Below, piece after piece: positions 46,220 through 57,799 of a DNA stretch of 64,000 bases. The DNA is from Mycteria americana (lineage: Eukaryota; Chordata; Aves; Ciconiiformes; Ciconiidae). The first letter of the stretch is position 1. Each line of letters begins with the position of its first letter. Below the pieces are notes generated by a model. It was not told the DNA's origin and did no database searches. It saw nothing but the letters and a program-made list of their open reading frames with translations. The position numbers and the translations under genes are program-made. Location of the stretch: assembly GCF_035582795.1 (NCBI RefSeq), contig NC_134374.1:26737798-26801797 (forward strand). Reading direction: 5' to 3'.

Positions 46220-46540
46220 CAGAAAGCAGAGAGGGTGAGCTGGTGTGGGGCCTGAAAATGGAGAGCCGGTCTTGTGTTCCGGGGGCTTGAAAAGAGGCTC
46301 CCGTGGCTGATTTTGGGGCTCGGAAACAGCTGGAGTCGTGCGTTTTCAGGACCTGCCAGAGGGGACCAAGTGGTGTGTTTTTGGGCTGAGGAGCAGAGGT
46401 GAAGCGCTGCGTTTTTGGGCCTCGAGAACAGGCTGAGCAGGTGGGTTTGTGGGCTCAGGAATGGGAGCTGGTTTGGGGGCCCAAAGCAGAAGCCGGTTTG
46501 GCTGTTTGGGCAGGGGGGTGGGAGGGCATTGGGGGCTGCG
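46220..46540 (+). repeat. Decayed G-rich minisatellite, roughly 40-50-bp unit
   Basis: Variants of TGTTTTTGGGCTGAGGAGCAG and GCGTTTTTGGGCCTCGAGAA recur several times with a purine-rich spacer. Spacing is irregular, so the unit length is only approximate. Confidence 0.5.
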
Positions 46541-46884
46541 GGGGAAAGCGGAGGGTGGGCAGGGTGCACGGACCCTCCCTGGAGGTGGGGGTCTGGTCGT
46601 GTCGGACCCCAAAGTTCGGGAGGCCGGCGTGCCCCGGGCCAGACTCGAGGTCTGAGGTGGTCTCTGGGGGGGAAGGGTGCATTTCAGACCCCGCACGCCC
46701 TCTTGGAGCCCAGCTCTTCTTTGTATGCTGCTGAGAAGAGTTCTGAAGTACTTAATCATACAAACTAATTAATCGGTATTTCCACAGGGTACAGCGGTGA
46801 TGTTTAATAGTAATATTCAAGTTCTGACAGCGACTGCTTTCCGACCTTGTCCAAAGCCCAGACTGTTGCAAATAGCTGGAGCTG

Positions 46885-48362
46885 GTAAGGAGAAGGAGCC
46901 GAAATCAAGCGGAGCTTCGGTGCAGAGCTGGAGCTTCAGCTAGCCAGAACTGTGGCAAGGAGGAGCTGGAAGGAGATGGGGTGTCCGCTGCCTGGAGCGT
47001 GCGTTAGCCAGGGGCGAGGTTACCTGTGGCTGTAATGAGCGGGAGCGGCCGTGAGCTGGAGCGCCTGTTCGCCGGAGCATCCGTCGGCCGGGCTGCGCCG
47101 CCAGCAGGGCTGCAGAGCGGCCGGGCGCAGGCAGGGCTGTCCCCAGCAAGCGTCTCTGAGCAGCAGGGAGGCGAGCGGCCCTTCTGGCAGCGGGGAGCCT
47201 GGCCTCTTCCCTCGGGGATTAAATCCACACCCTGCGCCTCTCCCTGCACGGAGGGTGTCTCCCGGTCCCCTTCCTGGGGGTGGAAGCGAGGTGGGGGTGG
47301 CCCGGCTCTCCCGGGGCAGCCCCGCTGCGAGGGGGCGCGGGCGAGGCGTCCGCACGAGGCGGCGGTGTCTCCCTGGTGCCTGGCAAAGGGGAGAGGGGCT
47401 GGTCGGCTGGAGCTCCCGGGGTGCACGGCCTGGCCCCGCGGGGCCCCTCTGGCAGAACCCTCCCCTGTGCTTTCCCCGTTGGCTGGGTGTGACAAACAGG
47501 ATCATTTTTTGCCTCCTCTTTTCCCAGTGTCACCTTCTGCGTCACGTGAAGAAAAGCCTGCGTGGTGGATCCCGCTTGCTGCTCGGGTAATGGCGCGTAT
47601 GGGGCCGGGGGAGCGGGGAGAAACCTTTGCGAGTTCAGGGAGGCTACAGATGCTCCACATGAAACCCAGAGAAAAGGCAAATGTGCTGCCAGTGCCGAAA
47701 AGCTGATGAAAACTTGCCGTTAACGGAGCGTGCCTCGTTCCTGAATTGGTCCCTTGGCAGTTACGAATGTTCTCCTTTCGGGTAAAAGAAAGAACTTTCA
47801 TCTAGGAGAAATGAAGAGCTGCCTGTTACCTTCTTCAGGGTCAAGTGTTTCTCTTCTGTTTGTTCAGACTACTTGTATGGGCGAGTTGGGAAGAGCCTTT
47901 TATTTTTATATGCACAACTACCTTTTTAGTCATCTCTGGTGTCAGTAGAGTTAATTTTTGAGCACCTAGATGCCAGTAGAAATATAATGAGTGAAATGCG
48001 ATGGAAACTGACATTTCAATTTGATTTGTATTCAGGTTTTTTTTTTTCATACGAGCGTTGATGGCACGCTGTGCTGTGCGTCAGTCCACATTCTGTTCGG
48101 TGGAGCCTTCGGTCTAGGAGTTTTACGTACAAAAAAAAGTTTGTCCTTCCAAAAAAGGACTAGTCATTCCTAGGCTCGAGGTGTAGACTGGGAGAGTCTC
48201 TGGAGCCCATGATCAGAATGACAGTGCTGCTGCTCTTTGTCTTCACTGGCGTTAATTTCCCCACTGCTCCGTGGTGGTTGGGAGCCCTGAGTCGTTGGTT
48301 TTTTTTCTGTCTCTAACACATTTTTTTTCCCCAAGGAGAGGCTACATTTAAAAGTGAATGAG
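46885..48362. other. Introns and GC-rich DNA of the unknown gene
   Basis: Apart from the exon-like segment at 47528-47586, this stretch is GC-rich until about 47600 and then ordinary. The GAGCTGGAG-like repetition near 46870-47070 is weak. Nothing else is supported. Confidence 0.35.
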
Positions 48363-48937
48363 TGTCCTGGTTTTGTCTGGGATAGAGTTAATTTTCTTCC
48401 TAGTAGCTGGTATAGTGCTGTGTTTTGGATTTGAGGATGAGGATAATGTTGATAACACGCTGATGTTCTAGTTGTTGCTAAGAAATGCTTACACTGGTCA
48501 AGGACTTCTGAGCTTCCCCTGCTCTGCCGGGCGCACGAGAAACTGGGAGGGGACACAGCCAAAAGCGTTGATGGAAACTGGCCCAAGGGCTATTCCATCC
48601 CATCTGGCGTCATGCTCAGCATAGAAACTGGGGGGAGTTGGCCGGGGCATAGGGATTGCTGCTGGGGGAGTGGCTGGGCATGGGTCGGCGGGTGGTGAGG
48701 GGTTGTATCGCTTGTTTTTTCCTGGGTTTTGTTCCTCTCTTGCTCTCTTGTTGTTTTCCTTCTCATGAGAATTCATTCTTCTTCTTCTTTTGTTCCAATG
48801 CTTAAACTCTTCTTGTCTCAGGCCACGAGTTTTCTGACTTTTGCTCCTTGGATTCTTTCCCCCATCCCACTGGGGGGGGGGAGGGAGAGCGAGCTGCTGG
48901 GTGGTACTTAATTGCCGACCGGGGCTAAACCACAACA
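48363..48937 (+). mobile_element. Solo LTR of the TGTCCTGG family, uninterrupted
   Basis: Runs 575 bp from TGTCCTGGTTTTGTCTGGGA to GGGGCTAAACCACAACA. Flanks ATGAG (48358-48362) and ATTAG (48938-48942) look like a 5-bp target-site copy with one change. No internal virus sequence adjoins it, so it is a recombined solo LTR. It is the best reference for the interrupted copies. Confidence 0.88.
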
Positions 48938-48942
48938 ATTAG

Positions 48943-50094
48943 TTTCCTCCGAAACGTGTCAGTCACTAAACTTGAGTGATGTTTATTAAAACCACAAAAA
49001 TGGCACCTGTCTTACAGACCTGGAGTCCTTCTGAACGTGTATTCATCCCACGCAAATGTCATTGGGCTACAGATCGTCTGCACTTTGCGCTTTGACGAGA
49101 CAGCGTGCTGAGACAGGGATGAGCTCTGAAAGAAAAAAGGTACAAGGTCATGGGGTTTTTTGGTCTGTTTTTTTTGTGGGGGGCGCGTGCGTGTGTTTTA
49201 AAAAGAAGAGTGCGATGCTGAGTGGTGGCAGCCCGCAGAGCTCTCTTGCTGCCGGAGCTCTCCTTTTCTTCTCTTTCACTCCTCTTTCACGGCTGTAATG
49301 GTAATTTGGACAATTGTAGAGGAGCAGTTAAGTTACTTGCCGGTGTCGATGTGCTGGTAGTCCCAGGAAGGTAAATGCTTGAAGCAGTAGTGAATAACTT
49401 GGCCGCAAGTGGAATTTCCGAAGGAAGAAGAACAACGGGAAGCAAAAAGCAAGTTACCAAACAATTTGCGTGGGTGAAAGACGTTGAAGTTTTATTGCCA
49501 AATGTTGTTGGGCAGTATGTTCCAAGTGGCTATTTTTGGTCAACGTGAATTTTCAGGAAGTTCAGGGTTGTGCGTGGCAAAACGTGTCCCCCTGTTTATG
49601 CATGCTGCTGTGTAAATGTCCAGCGGCAGGGCTGTTGTTCTCTGCTCTCCATGCTGCCACGGTAGCGCTGCGGTATTTAGACCCGACAGAGGGCTTTAGG
49701 AAGGGAAGGAGAATGCCTGTTTTCCGTGAGGGCTATGAATGCTGACCCTTTTCTCCGCCGCTTTCCCGTGCGTGCGAGGAAGCGGTTTTATTTTTCTCCC
49801 TTGTTCCTGGTCTAAATAGTTGTGAAGCTGTCGCTGCTGTGGGATTGCAAGTGGTGTTTCTAGGTTTTTGTGGGGTTCTAGTTACAGATCCCTTCTGCTG
49901 TGGGGAAGTGTCAAGATAAGGTTTTCAGTGTAAAGCTTCAGAAGCTACATCCACTGAAATCAGGGTAGGTGGAACTGATGTTGCGCGTGCAGCCGTGCTC
50001 GTGGGGATGCTCGGTGGCCCCTCGTCAAAACAGCAAGGGGCGTGTGGCCGTCCGGAGGGCTGTGCTCTGGGTCTGAGGGCGTGCCGTCTTTTTG
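48943..50094. other. Probable intron sequence, nothing recognised
   Basis: Unique sequence between the solo LTR and the start of the duplicated block. An open frame at 49536-49745 is not flanked by convincing splice sites. Confidence 0.35.
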
Positions 50095-51248
50095 CTGTTG
50101 GAAGACGGACTAGAGCGCGTGGCTGTGAAATGTCAGGACAGTCAAAAGCTGGGAGGGACCCTAGGCAGGTTTGGTGGCACAACTGCAGTGTGAGAAGGAC
50201 TTGACCGTTTGGAGAAATGGCCGGCAAAAAATCATTCCTGTTTTGCAAGGAGGCAGTTCACAGGGACAGATGGGTTGCTGTGCTGTTTAACGAAAATGCT
50301 CACCTTGGGACGTATGGGGTGAGGAAGTCTTGACTGTACGTAGGCTTTGGAAACTGTACGTAGGTGTGTGTGTGTGCGTCACCTGCGTGTATCTATGAAA
50401 GGGGTTCTAGTGAAACCAAAGGCGCCCGTGAGTCCAAAAAAGGCGCGGTTGTCTAAAAACTGCAAAAGCTCTAGCGGCCTGTGTCATCAACTGTAGCAAA
50501 GATGAAGCAAAACCCTTTTTCCTCCACTCAGTTGTAGTCTTCACCAAGCTTCACAAAAAAGGGAAGCTTTAGATTCCTACCCGGCATTATGCTAAAGGTT
50601 TTTTTCCTCTCTCAGCAGAACGTCAGCTGCCACCATTTCGCCGTGGTCGCCCTTTCTTCTGCCAGGAAAGTACGAGACGGACGGAAAGGCTCCGTAGTGG
50701 TGTCTGCAAGTACACGGTACGCCTACGCTGTGTGCCTGCGTTTTTCCTAAGGTACTCGTAGCGTGGACTTTAAAGGTAACATGAAGAATGTGCCAACTCT
50801 CCTTCTATAGTTTTTCTGTGAAGTATTTCAACACAAATACTACAAGTAGAATAAGGCGTGTTCTGGAGCATGCCTATGCAAAGCTGACTTCCCTTGGTTT
50901 CTTTTTCCTTCCTGAAAGCGTAATCTTCTGTCTGTGCGCTTACTATTAAATGATACTGTGAAAATAATTTTGTACTACAAGAGGAAAGAAACTGTTGGGA
51001 AGAGTTTAGCTGTTCAGAAGGAAGAGCCTTTGTTTTCATGGTAAAAGCTTTCTGCTTTTTCAGTCAGTAAGTTTTTGAAATATCTTCTAGCAGTACTTGA
51101 AAAACCTTGCTGCGATCCTAGCGTCCGTACTAAAAGCCGTCAAGGTCAAAGAAGAGACGTGGACTAAACGGGAGAAATGGGCGTCGCTTCCGCATGTTTC
51201 CCAGGCTTTCCCAAGAAGCATTAGCAGCCTTGTAAGTACCGCCAGTGA
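50095..51248 (+). repeat. Tandem duplication, copy 1 (part visible twice)
   Basis: Nearly identical to 55436-56216 joined to 63620-64000, with scattered substitutions and small indels. The offset is 5341 bp before the insertions. The unit should run 50095-55435, so the window shows all of copy 1 but only the start of copy 2. It carries exons of the unknown gene. Confidence 0.92.
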
Positions 51249-51676
51249 GTCCTGATGTGGTTTTGGTGAGTTACTGCTTCAATAAGGTCCTTTTTCCGGA
51301 AGCTACAGTGTGTAATTTTTGGCTTCAGTTGGAAAGAGATTTTCCCGACTGGAAATCCTTCTCATTCAGAGAAGTTGCATTTGATGAACTTCCCATCGGA
51401 GCGGCTGTACGTGCCAGTAGAAGTCATCAGCAACAAGACTTTTCACTCTCTTGAAAAACAAACAAAAGTCAATTTCCTTCCAGGGGCCCAAGCCCAGCAC
51501 GTCTTCCAAAAGTTGATGGCATCGCTGGTCTTTGGTTCTCAGTTGTAACAGCCGAGGTACGTTAAAAAGCCGTTCCTCCGCATGCTTCAGTACAGCCAGA
51601 AGCATTAGCAAATCTGCCAGTCCCTTTTGGTAGCCTGATGCGTTGCAGCGCTGGGGATTTGATTTCTGTGTGGCTG

Positions 51677-51691
51677 CCCCCCCCCCCCCCC
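51677..51691. repeat. C15 homopolymer
   Basis: A run of about fifteen C in intergenic or intron sequence; length is uncertain in any assembly. Confidence 0.8.
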
Positions 51692-52644
51692 AGTGAAACC
51701 ATCTGGGGGATCTCTTATCTCACTGACTTTTCTATCGTAACTGAAACTTTAAACAGAAGCTAAAATTGTGTCATTTACAAAGTGATTGGCACTGTTTAAA
51801 CTGTGACTGCCCAATAGCTGTGGCATACAACTTACGAGGTGTATTTCAGCAGTTGGGTATTTGTTCTCCATGTTTCAAGAGAGAGGCAACGGAATATTAC
51901 GGGTTTTTCCCCAATATTTTGACGGAGTGCTTTATTTCTGCCTCTCGTTCCATGGCGCGTTTCCCCGGCGCTTCAGCGGCGTCTCTCTTGGGCAGCGTGG
52001 CTGGGCAGATGTCCCTCCTAGTTACATAGCACACGGCCCCCCCCAGTCCCATTATAACCGTGCATTTTGGAGAGAGATGATTTAATGGTATCCCAGCTGT
52101 GCAAGTTAAATGAATGCAAAAGGAAACTCAAATGCTTTTATCGTGTACGTGGTGTTGTTGGATGTATATAAACATACGCCCACCTTGTTAGTGTAGAGTG
52201 AATTACTGAGATTTGTCCTTTATTTTCCGTGTTACTCTCTAAAGTTTTACACTTCCCTTTCAGCTTTCTTGACCGAGCAAGCGAGACGTGCAGCAGCAGC
52301 GCGAGGGCGGCAGCCGTTGTGGTGGATCCCTAAGCGTAGGTTCTGATGAGGGTCCGACCTTGTCCTGCAGCCTCACGGGGTTGTCTGCCTGCAGCAGTGC
52401 TGGAAGGAAGGGATGAGACATTTTCCAAGAGCAGCAAGAGCGTTCACTTTTAGGTGAAGAAGGTGTTGAAAATCCTATCCCTTGGTCTTAATAGCGATTT
52501 GAAGCGTTGCAGTCCCTGTAGCTGTTAAAGCACGCGCTGTATCTCGAGCGGAGCTGTTTCCCTAGAATCCTCCTTTAGCTCAGCTGCTCTCCTATCCCTT
52601 ATTCTGACTGAATGCCTGTACTTTCTGCTGTGCCGTTTTTTTCA

Positions 52645-53445
52645 TGTGCTGAAATGGAATTTGGGGTTTGTGAGAGACTGAGAGAGTTAATGTCTCAAAC
52701 ATTGTGGCGATTTGAGGCGCTATTTGCATGGCGAGGGCAGGTCGGGGAGCTCGGGGTGGGGGAGAGCAAGAGCGGGACGTGGAGAGCGCGTCGGAGGATG
52801 CGCGGTTCCAGGTTCTGCCAGACCTGACCATGTATGGCCAGCGGTCACACAGAGTTTATCTGAGGAAGGGGCTTGCAACCGCCCGAGAGACCCCTCACGA
52901 CCACCCCCCTCCCCCAGCGCCTGCGCAGAAGATTGAGAACTTTCTAGAACAATGACCATGTCAGTCCTGAAGGGGCGTACCTGGAGGCGGGGATTAGCCA
53001 ATAAAAGGCTTGGCCCCCCCCCCAGGGAAGCGCGCGCACGCCCACCACTGGAGGATTGCCACGTCTGTCATCGTCATCGCGGGATCCGAGGGTGGTGATA
53101 CTTTTTCTTTCTCTTTCCTCCTCTCTTCTTCTTTCCTTTTCTTGCTTATTTTCTCCTCCGCTTTTCCAATATATATATGCAAGTTTGGGATCGGGTTGCC
53201 CGGAAAATAGCTCCATTGCCAAATCGCCTTTGTTCGTTCATGAGACTCGTCAGGTCGTTAAATTTGTCCGTTTGTGGAATTCGCCAGTAAATAAAGTTGC
53301 TGGCCAGCCTGTTCCTCTGGGTCATTGTCGTGACTCTGCCGACCACGCGGCTCTGCTGAGCAGAGCTCGGCCTTTGTCGGTACTCAAAGAGTCGGGGAAT
53401 CGAAAAGATTCACCCCTCTCGCAACCCACAGAGTGGGACGAGACA
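52645..53445 (+). mobile_element. 5' LTR of an ERVL element
   Basis: About 801 bp from TGTGCTGAAATGG to GGGACGAGACA, with AATAAA at 53290-53295. It is called an LTR because a Leu-tRNA primer site follows six bases after its end and a gag-like frame follows that. The 5' border is set by the TG start and is less certain than the 3' border. No matching 3' LTR is in the window. Confidence 0.75.
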
Positions 53446-53451
53446 TTAATT

Positions 53452-53469
53452 TGGTGTCAGAAGTGGGAT
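53452..53469 (+). other. Primer binding site, tRNA-Leu type (ERVL)
   Basis: TGGTGTCAGAAGTGGGAT is the primer site that defines ERVL elements, complementary to the 3' end of a leucine tRNA. Confidence 0.85.
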
Positions 53470-53562
53470 TCCCTGACTTGATCAGTGAGAGGAAGAGGGA
53501 GGGGATATCAATTGAGTCGAGAAGGGAGGACGTGAATCGGCTGAGTCCGAGTCCTCCGGCAG

Positions 53563-54835
53563 ATGATGATCATGGCTTCCTGGGTTCAGCCTGATCTGGA
53601 CTGCTCCCCTTTGTTGTTAGAGTTGTTAAAAGCTGTTGTTTTGGGTGTTTTGGTAGCTGCGCTGACGGCAGCGCAGAAATACAAGTGCACGGTAAAATGG
53701 GCTGAGCGAGCGGCGAGCGAATTGTCACAAGATTTGGGTAAAAGCTTGCAAGCGGAGCTGGAAGCTGAGCAGAAAAAACGGGTGCGATCGGAAATAGCAG
53801 CGACTAGGTTGCAGAATCAGTTGCGCGACGCTTTTGTCAGGGAGCGCGAGTTGTGGTCGGCGCTAGCGGAGGCGCGGAGGGAGGATCTGGAGAGCGAGTG
53901 TGGGCACTGCGGTCTGTCTAAGGAACGCGAGCTGGCTGACGGGGGAGTAGCTGGCCGCTACCCCTGGGAGGAAATGGAACGGGCAAAGTGCCAACATGAT
54001 GAGAGAACTGCTCCCCAACTTTGCCCACTTATTAAAACGGAATTTCAATATGAAGGGGGTGCCGATACCGCGCCGGAAATCATAACAAAAGAAATACCCT
54101 ATAGTGCAACTGAATTGGCCAAATTACAAGATCGATATAGTAGGCTCCCTAGAGAAACGGAGACAGAATGTGTGTGGAGGGTCTCCCTCACGGGGGAGGA
54201 CAGAATTTAAACTTTCTGAGGAGGAGGCGCAGGGATACTGGGGTCCAGGCGTGTTTCTAACCGTCCCCGACACTCGAGCCCCCTGGTCCCTCACTCAAAG
54301 GGCTGGAGGGCTGGACCCCTTGGAACGGGGAGATCCGGTGACCATCCCCACTCCGGGACTGGATCAGAGTACCGAGAGCGTGCAGAAAGCCGCCTGCCTC
54401 CAGCTCGGGCATGACCGGCACTTAACACCCCATCAGCCCTCCCCGATGTTGCTAAAAGCCGACCCCAGTCGAATGAAACCCCTGATAAAGGGCCTCCCTG
54501 ACCCCCTAAAGCTACATGCCATACAAATCCAGGACCGCCTAAGGGCAGCGCTCCCAATTCAGGAGCGTTTAACAGAAATGCTAACACCCCGGAGAAGCCA
54601 AAGGCAGTCCACTCCGGCGGAATTCCCCCTCACCTGGGGAGGGGTTGCGCAGGAGCTGATCAGTTATAGCCGCAACGTGGGAATCTCCGGAGGGGAACAA
54701 AGGGGTAAAGCTGCGGTTAGGAGAACGGGATTAGACAATCAGCTTTTAAAAGGCCTACCTGTCGGAAGACCTCCTGATAATCCCTTGCTTTTAAAACCGG
54801 TCCGAAAGGGGACCGAGTTTTCCTTTTCTTTTGCA
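53563..54835 (+). pseudogene. ERVL gag-like gene, frameshifted
   Basis: The first frame (53563-54210, 215 codons) has a hydrophobic segment at about residues 14-35, a long Glu/Arg/Ala-rich coiled coil at about 40-125, then SATELAKLQDRYSR and ECVWRVSLTG. It then hits TAA. The same protein goes on in the next frame from about 54205 (SEEEAQGYWGPGVFLT, APWSLTQRAGGLDPLERGDP, PLIKGLPD). This is the capsid-like part of a Gag type I recall from bird ERVL-like elements; the assignment rests on the Leu primer site and layout. One indel disables it. No protease, RT or integrase follows, so pol is deleted. Confidence 0.65.
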
Positions 54836-55219
54836 GGGGGAGAACCAGACCGTCGCCTGCTAAAACATAGCGATCTCGTCGGAGGAGCATCGGACCTCGA
54901 TGAATACTGCCAATGTTGTATTAATAGTCCTTATATGTATTTACGATTTTTCATGTGGGCGGTGGTCCTCCTCTCCCCCGGGAAAGGAGGACACGGGGGA
55001 AGTGGAAACCATATTCCTTAGAAGCTTGTGTGGGAACCAATTCATGTGTTTACTAGAATCTGGAATAGAACCGACCAAGGGATATGTGTTGCCCTTCCCC
55101 GGTCAACCGAACAAGGATTGAGATTTGGTGGTGGTGGTGGTGTTGTTTTTTTGTTGCATTACCCCATATTATGTATAACTTGGAAAAGTTCTTAACTATA
55201 ACACTGGTCCTGGGGACCC

Positions 55220-55250
<31 letters not shown>

Positions 55251-55435
55251 AAAAAAAAACCCCAAAAAACGAACACAAAAACCAAACCTGGCTCTTTGGG
55301 AGAGTAAGGGTTCTGATAAGGGACATGTGTATTTGTTGGGGTTAGAGTCAAGTATTGTGGCATACCCTGTACACACTACCCTTTGCAGAGCCTGCCGCTC
55401 ACTGCTAAACCTGACATACCTGTAAAATTAGCTTC
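54836..55435 (+). other. Rest of ERVL interior, possible env remnant
   Basis: It begins right after CTTTTCTTTTGCAG, which looks like a splice acceptor. An ATG at 54900 opens a short frame with a hydrophobic start (MNTANVVLIVLICIYDFSCG), like a signal peptide. This could be an env leader, but I see no fusion peptide or transmembrane part. The stretch contains the C24/A19 run and is cut off at 55435 by the duplication join. Confidence 0.4.
55217..55259. repeat. C24 followed by A19
   Basis: Twenty-four C (55217-55240) followed directly by nineteen A (55241-55259). The minus strand is a long G run able to form quadruplex-like structure. Its length should be treated as approximate. Confidence 0.85.
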
Positions 55436-56540
55436 CTGTTGGAAGACGGACTAGAGCGTGTGGCTGTGAAATGTCAGGACAGTCAAAAGCTGGGAGGGAC
55501 CCTAGGCAGGTTTGGTGGCACAACTGCAGTGTGAGAAGGACTTGACCGTTTGGAGAAACAGCCTGCAAAAAATCATTCCTGTTTTGCAAGGAGGCAGTTC
55601 ACGGGGACAGATGGGTTGCCGTGCTGTTTAACGAAAATGCTCACCTTGGGACGTATGGGGTGAGGAAGTCTTGACTGTACGTAGGCTTCGGAAACTGTAC
55701 GTGGGTATGTGTGTGCGTCACCTGCGTGTATCTATGAAAGGGGTTCTAGTGAAACCAAAGGTGCCCGTGAGTCCAAAAAAGGCGCGGTTGTCTAAAAACT
55801 GCAAAAGCTCTAGCGGCCTGTGTCATCAACTGTAGCAAAGATGAAGCAAAACCCTTTTTCCTCCACACAGTTGTAGTCTTCACCAAGCTTCACAAAAAAA
55901 GGAAGCTTTAGATTCCTACCCGGCATTATGCTACTAAAGTTTTTTTTTTTCCTCTCTCAGCAGAACGTCAGCTGCCACCATTTCGCCGTGGTCGCCCTTT
56001 CTTCTGCCAGGAAAGTACGAGACGGATGGAAAGGCTGCGTAGTGGTCTGCAAGTACACGGTACGCCTACGCTGTGTGCCTGCGTTTTTCCTAAGGTACTC
56101 GTAGCGTGGACTTTAAAGGTAACACGAAGAATGTGCCAACTCTCCTTCTATAGTATTTCTATGAAGTATTTCAACACAAATGCTACAAATAGAATGAGGT
56201 GTGTTCTGGAGCATGCTGTCCTGGTTTTGGCTGGGATAGAGTTGATTTCCTTCCTAGTGGCTGGTGTAGTGCTGTGTTTTGGGTTTTAGTAATATTGATA
56301 ACACGCCGACGTTTTGGCTGTTACTAAGCGGTATTTACACTTGTCAAGGACTTTTTTTCCCAGCTCCCCATGCTCTGGCAGGTGCCCAAGAAGCTGGGAG
56401 GGGGCACAGCCAGGACTGTTGATCCAAACTGACCAAAGGGCTATTCCATACCATATGACGTCATGCTCAGTATATAAAGCTGGGGAAGAAGAAGGAAGGG
56501 GGGGACATTCGGAGTGATGGCGTTTGTCTTCCCAAGTAAC

Positions 56541-57301
56541 TGAAAAGAGCTAAAATCCCCAAAGACAAAAAGAAATGTTGTAAATATCTTGGTTGCTCAA
56601 TGTTTCCTTTTAGTTTCCCTTTCACAAATAATTTAGCCTAGCTTGCCAGTATTGTTGGCCTTAAGTAAGGAAGCTTAGATAGTAGAATTGCTAACGAGCA
56701 TTCTTTATTTGACCTAGTCAGTAGAGTAAGAATGCTTTGCCTGTGTTAAATCCTTGGTTAGCTGAGAGAGTTGCAATGTAGATAGATAAAAAGGAATTCT
56801 CCAGGCCCTGTGTCCCTGGAAAGGGCTGATAAGGAGAAACTACACAAGAACCACCTGATTTTGGATATGCAAGGAAGGTATGAGTAAGACAAAGATGGAC
56901 TGAGCATGCGTAAAGACAAAGTTCAGTCAGCGGTCAGAGTGATGAAGACTACTGACTTCCTCCAAGGACCACCAGAGGATCCCTAACGACCACCTAAGGA
57001 CTTAAGTACGCATGCGTCAGGGACATTTGCATATATTAATGAGTTCCAAGAAATCTCATGTTTATATAAATTAATCTTATGAATATGTATATCTTGCAAC
57101 AGATAACCTCTGCGATCTTGCTTGTTTGTCGGAGCACTTATGGTGGAGCGATCCCCAGTGCTGCCCAGCGCTGTAATAAAGGATGCCTGCTTAATAGTAA
57201 CTCCGTTGCTATTGAGTTTGATTTCGGGAACACTCTGAAACTCCAATTCACCTGTTGGGAGATTTGGATTTTAAAGGGTAGTCTCCACGAATTTTGTTTC
57301 A
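56541..57301 (+). mobile_element. Provirus 5' LTR
   Basis: Starts TGAAAAGAGCTAAAATCC and ends ATTTTGTTTCA. TATATAA near 57064 and AATAAA at 57175-57180 set U3, R and U5. Confidence 0.95.
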
Positions 57302-57305
57302 GCTT

Positions 57306-57323
57306 TGGCGACCCAGATGGGAC
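57306..57323 (+). other. Provirus primer binding site, tRNA-Arg-like
   Basis: TGGCGACCCAGATGGGAC begins four bases after the LTR. It best resembles the complement of an arginine tRNA 3' end (CCU type), judged from memory with two or three mismatches. Confidence 0.6.
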
Positions 57324-57799
57324 CCTCTCTGTCCGGCTGCAGGAGCCCCTGAGTCGGAGACTCCCTTGGCCGGCCCCGGAGACTTCTCTGGAGGGACTCC
57401 CCGATTGAGTGGATCCATGCGGGGATAGACAAGGACCACTGGTAAGAAAGGCATTCTTTTTGAGTTTTGGGACCGGTCATTTGAAGCCACTCATAAGTCG
57501 CAGTTCATGAGAACCTCGCCGGTGGCATACAAATGGCATGTACGATTCGTACTGGCTGTTTGGTTGGTATGCTGCATGATTTGTATTGATCATTTGGTTA
57601 GTACGGGCGTTTGTTTGTGCATTTGTATCTGATTTTGATTTACATATGCGTATGTGATATACGTATATGTCTGGCATACGCGTATTTGAAAATCTGTGAT
57701 TACTCTGTGTTGACATTTACTATCTAGGGAGAGTAGTTGTTATGTGTAAGTGTTTGTGTTCCAGTTTTTGTTTTTGTCCTTGTGTTATATAAGTTTAGA
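57324..57799 (+). other. Provirus leader
   Basis: About 480 bp between the primer site and the gag start, rich in TTTGT and CGTAT repeats at 57540-57690. This is where a packaging signal and splice donor normally lie; GGTAAGAAAG near 57440 is a good donor candidate. Confidence 0.5.

Larger units (their letters stand above)
46788..52347 (+). pseudogene. Unrecognised multi-exon gene, copy 1 (probably broken)
   Basis: Candidate exons with good splice sites and matching phases: 46788-46884 (ATG 46800, MFNSNIQVLTATAF; donor GTAAGG), 47528-47586 (SPSASREEKPAWWIP; donor GTAATG), 50616-50716 (NVSCHHFAVVALSSARKV; donor GTACGC), 51091-51231 (YLKNLAAILASVLKA; donor GTAAGT), 51372-51555 (LHLMNFPSERLYVPVEVISN; donor GTACGT) and 52272-52347 (FLDRASETCSS, ending VVVDP and TAA). 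I do not recognise the protein and see no signal peptide or named domain. The third exon is 101 nt, against 99 in copy 2, which breaks the frame; a TAA (51546-51548) interrupts the fifth. The lesions could also be assembly errors. Exons may be missing between 47.6 and 50.6 kb. Confidence 0.45.

Noticed and set aside
50981-51040. Extra exon RKETVGKSLAVQKEEPLFS in the unknown gene
   Set aside because: Its phase does not join the neighbouring exons without creating a stop.
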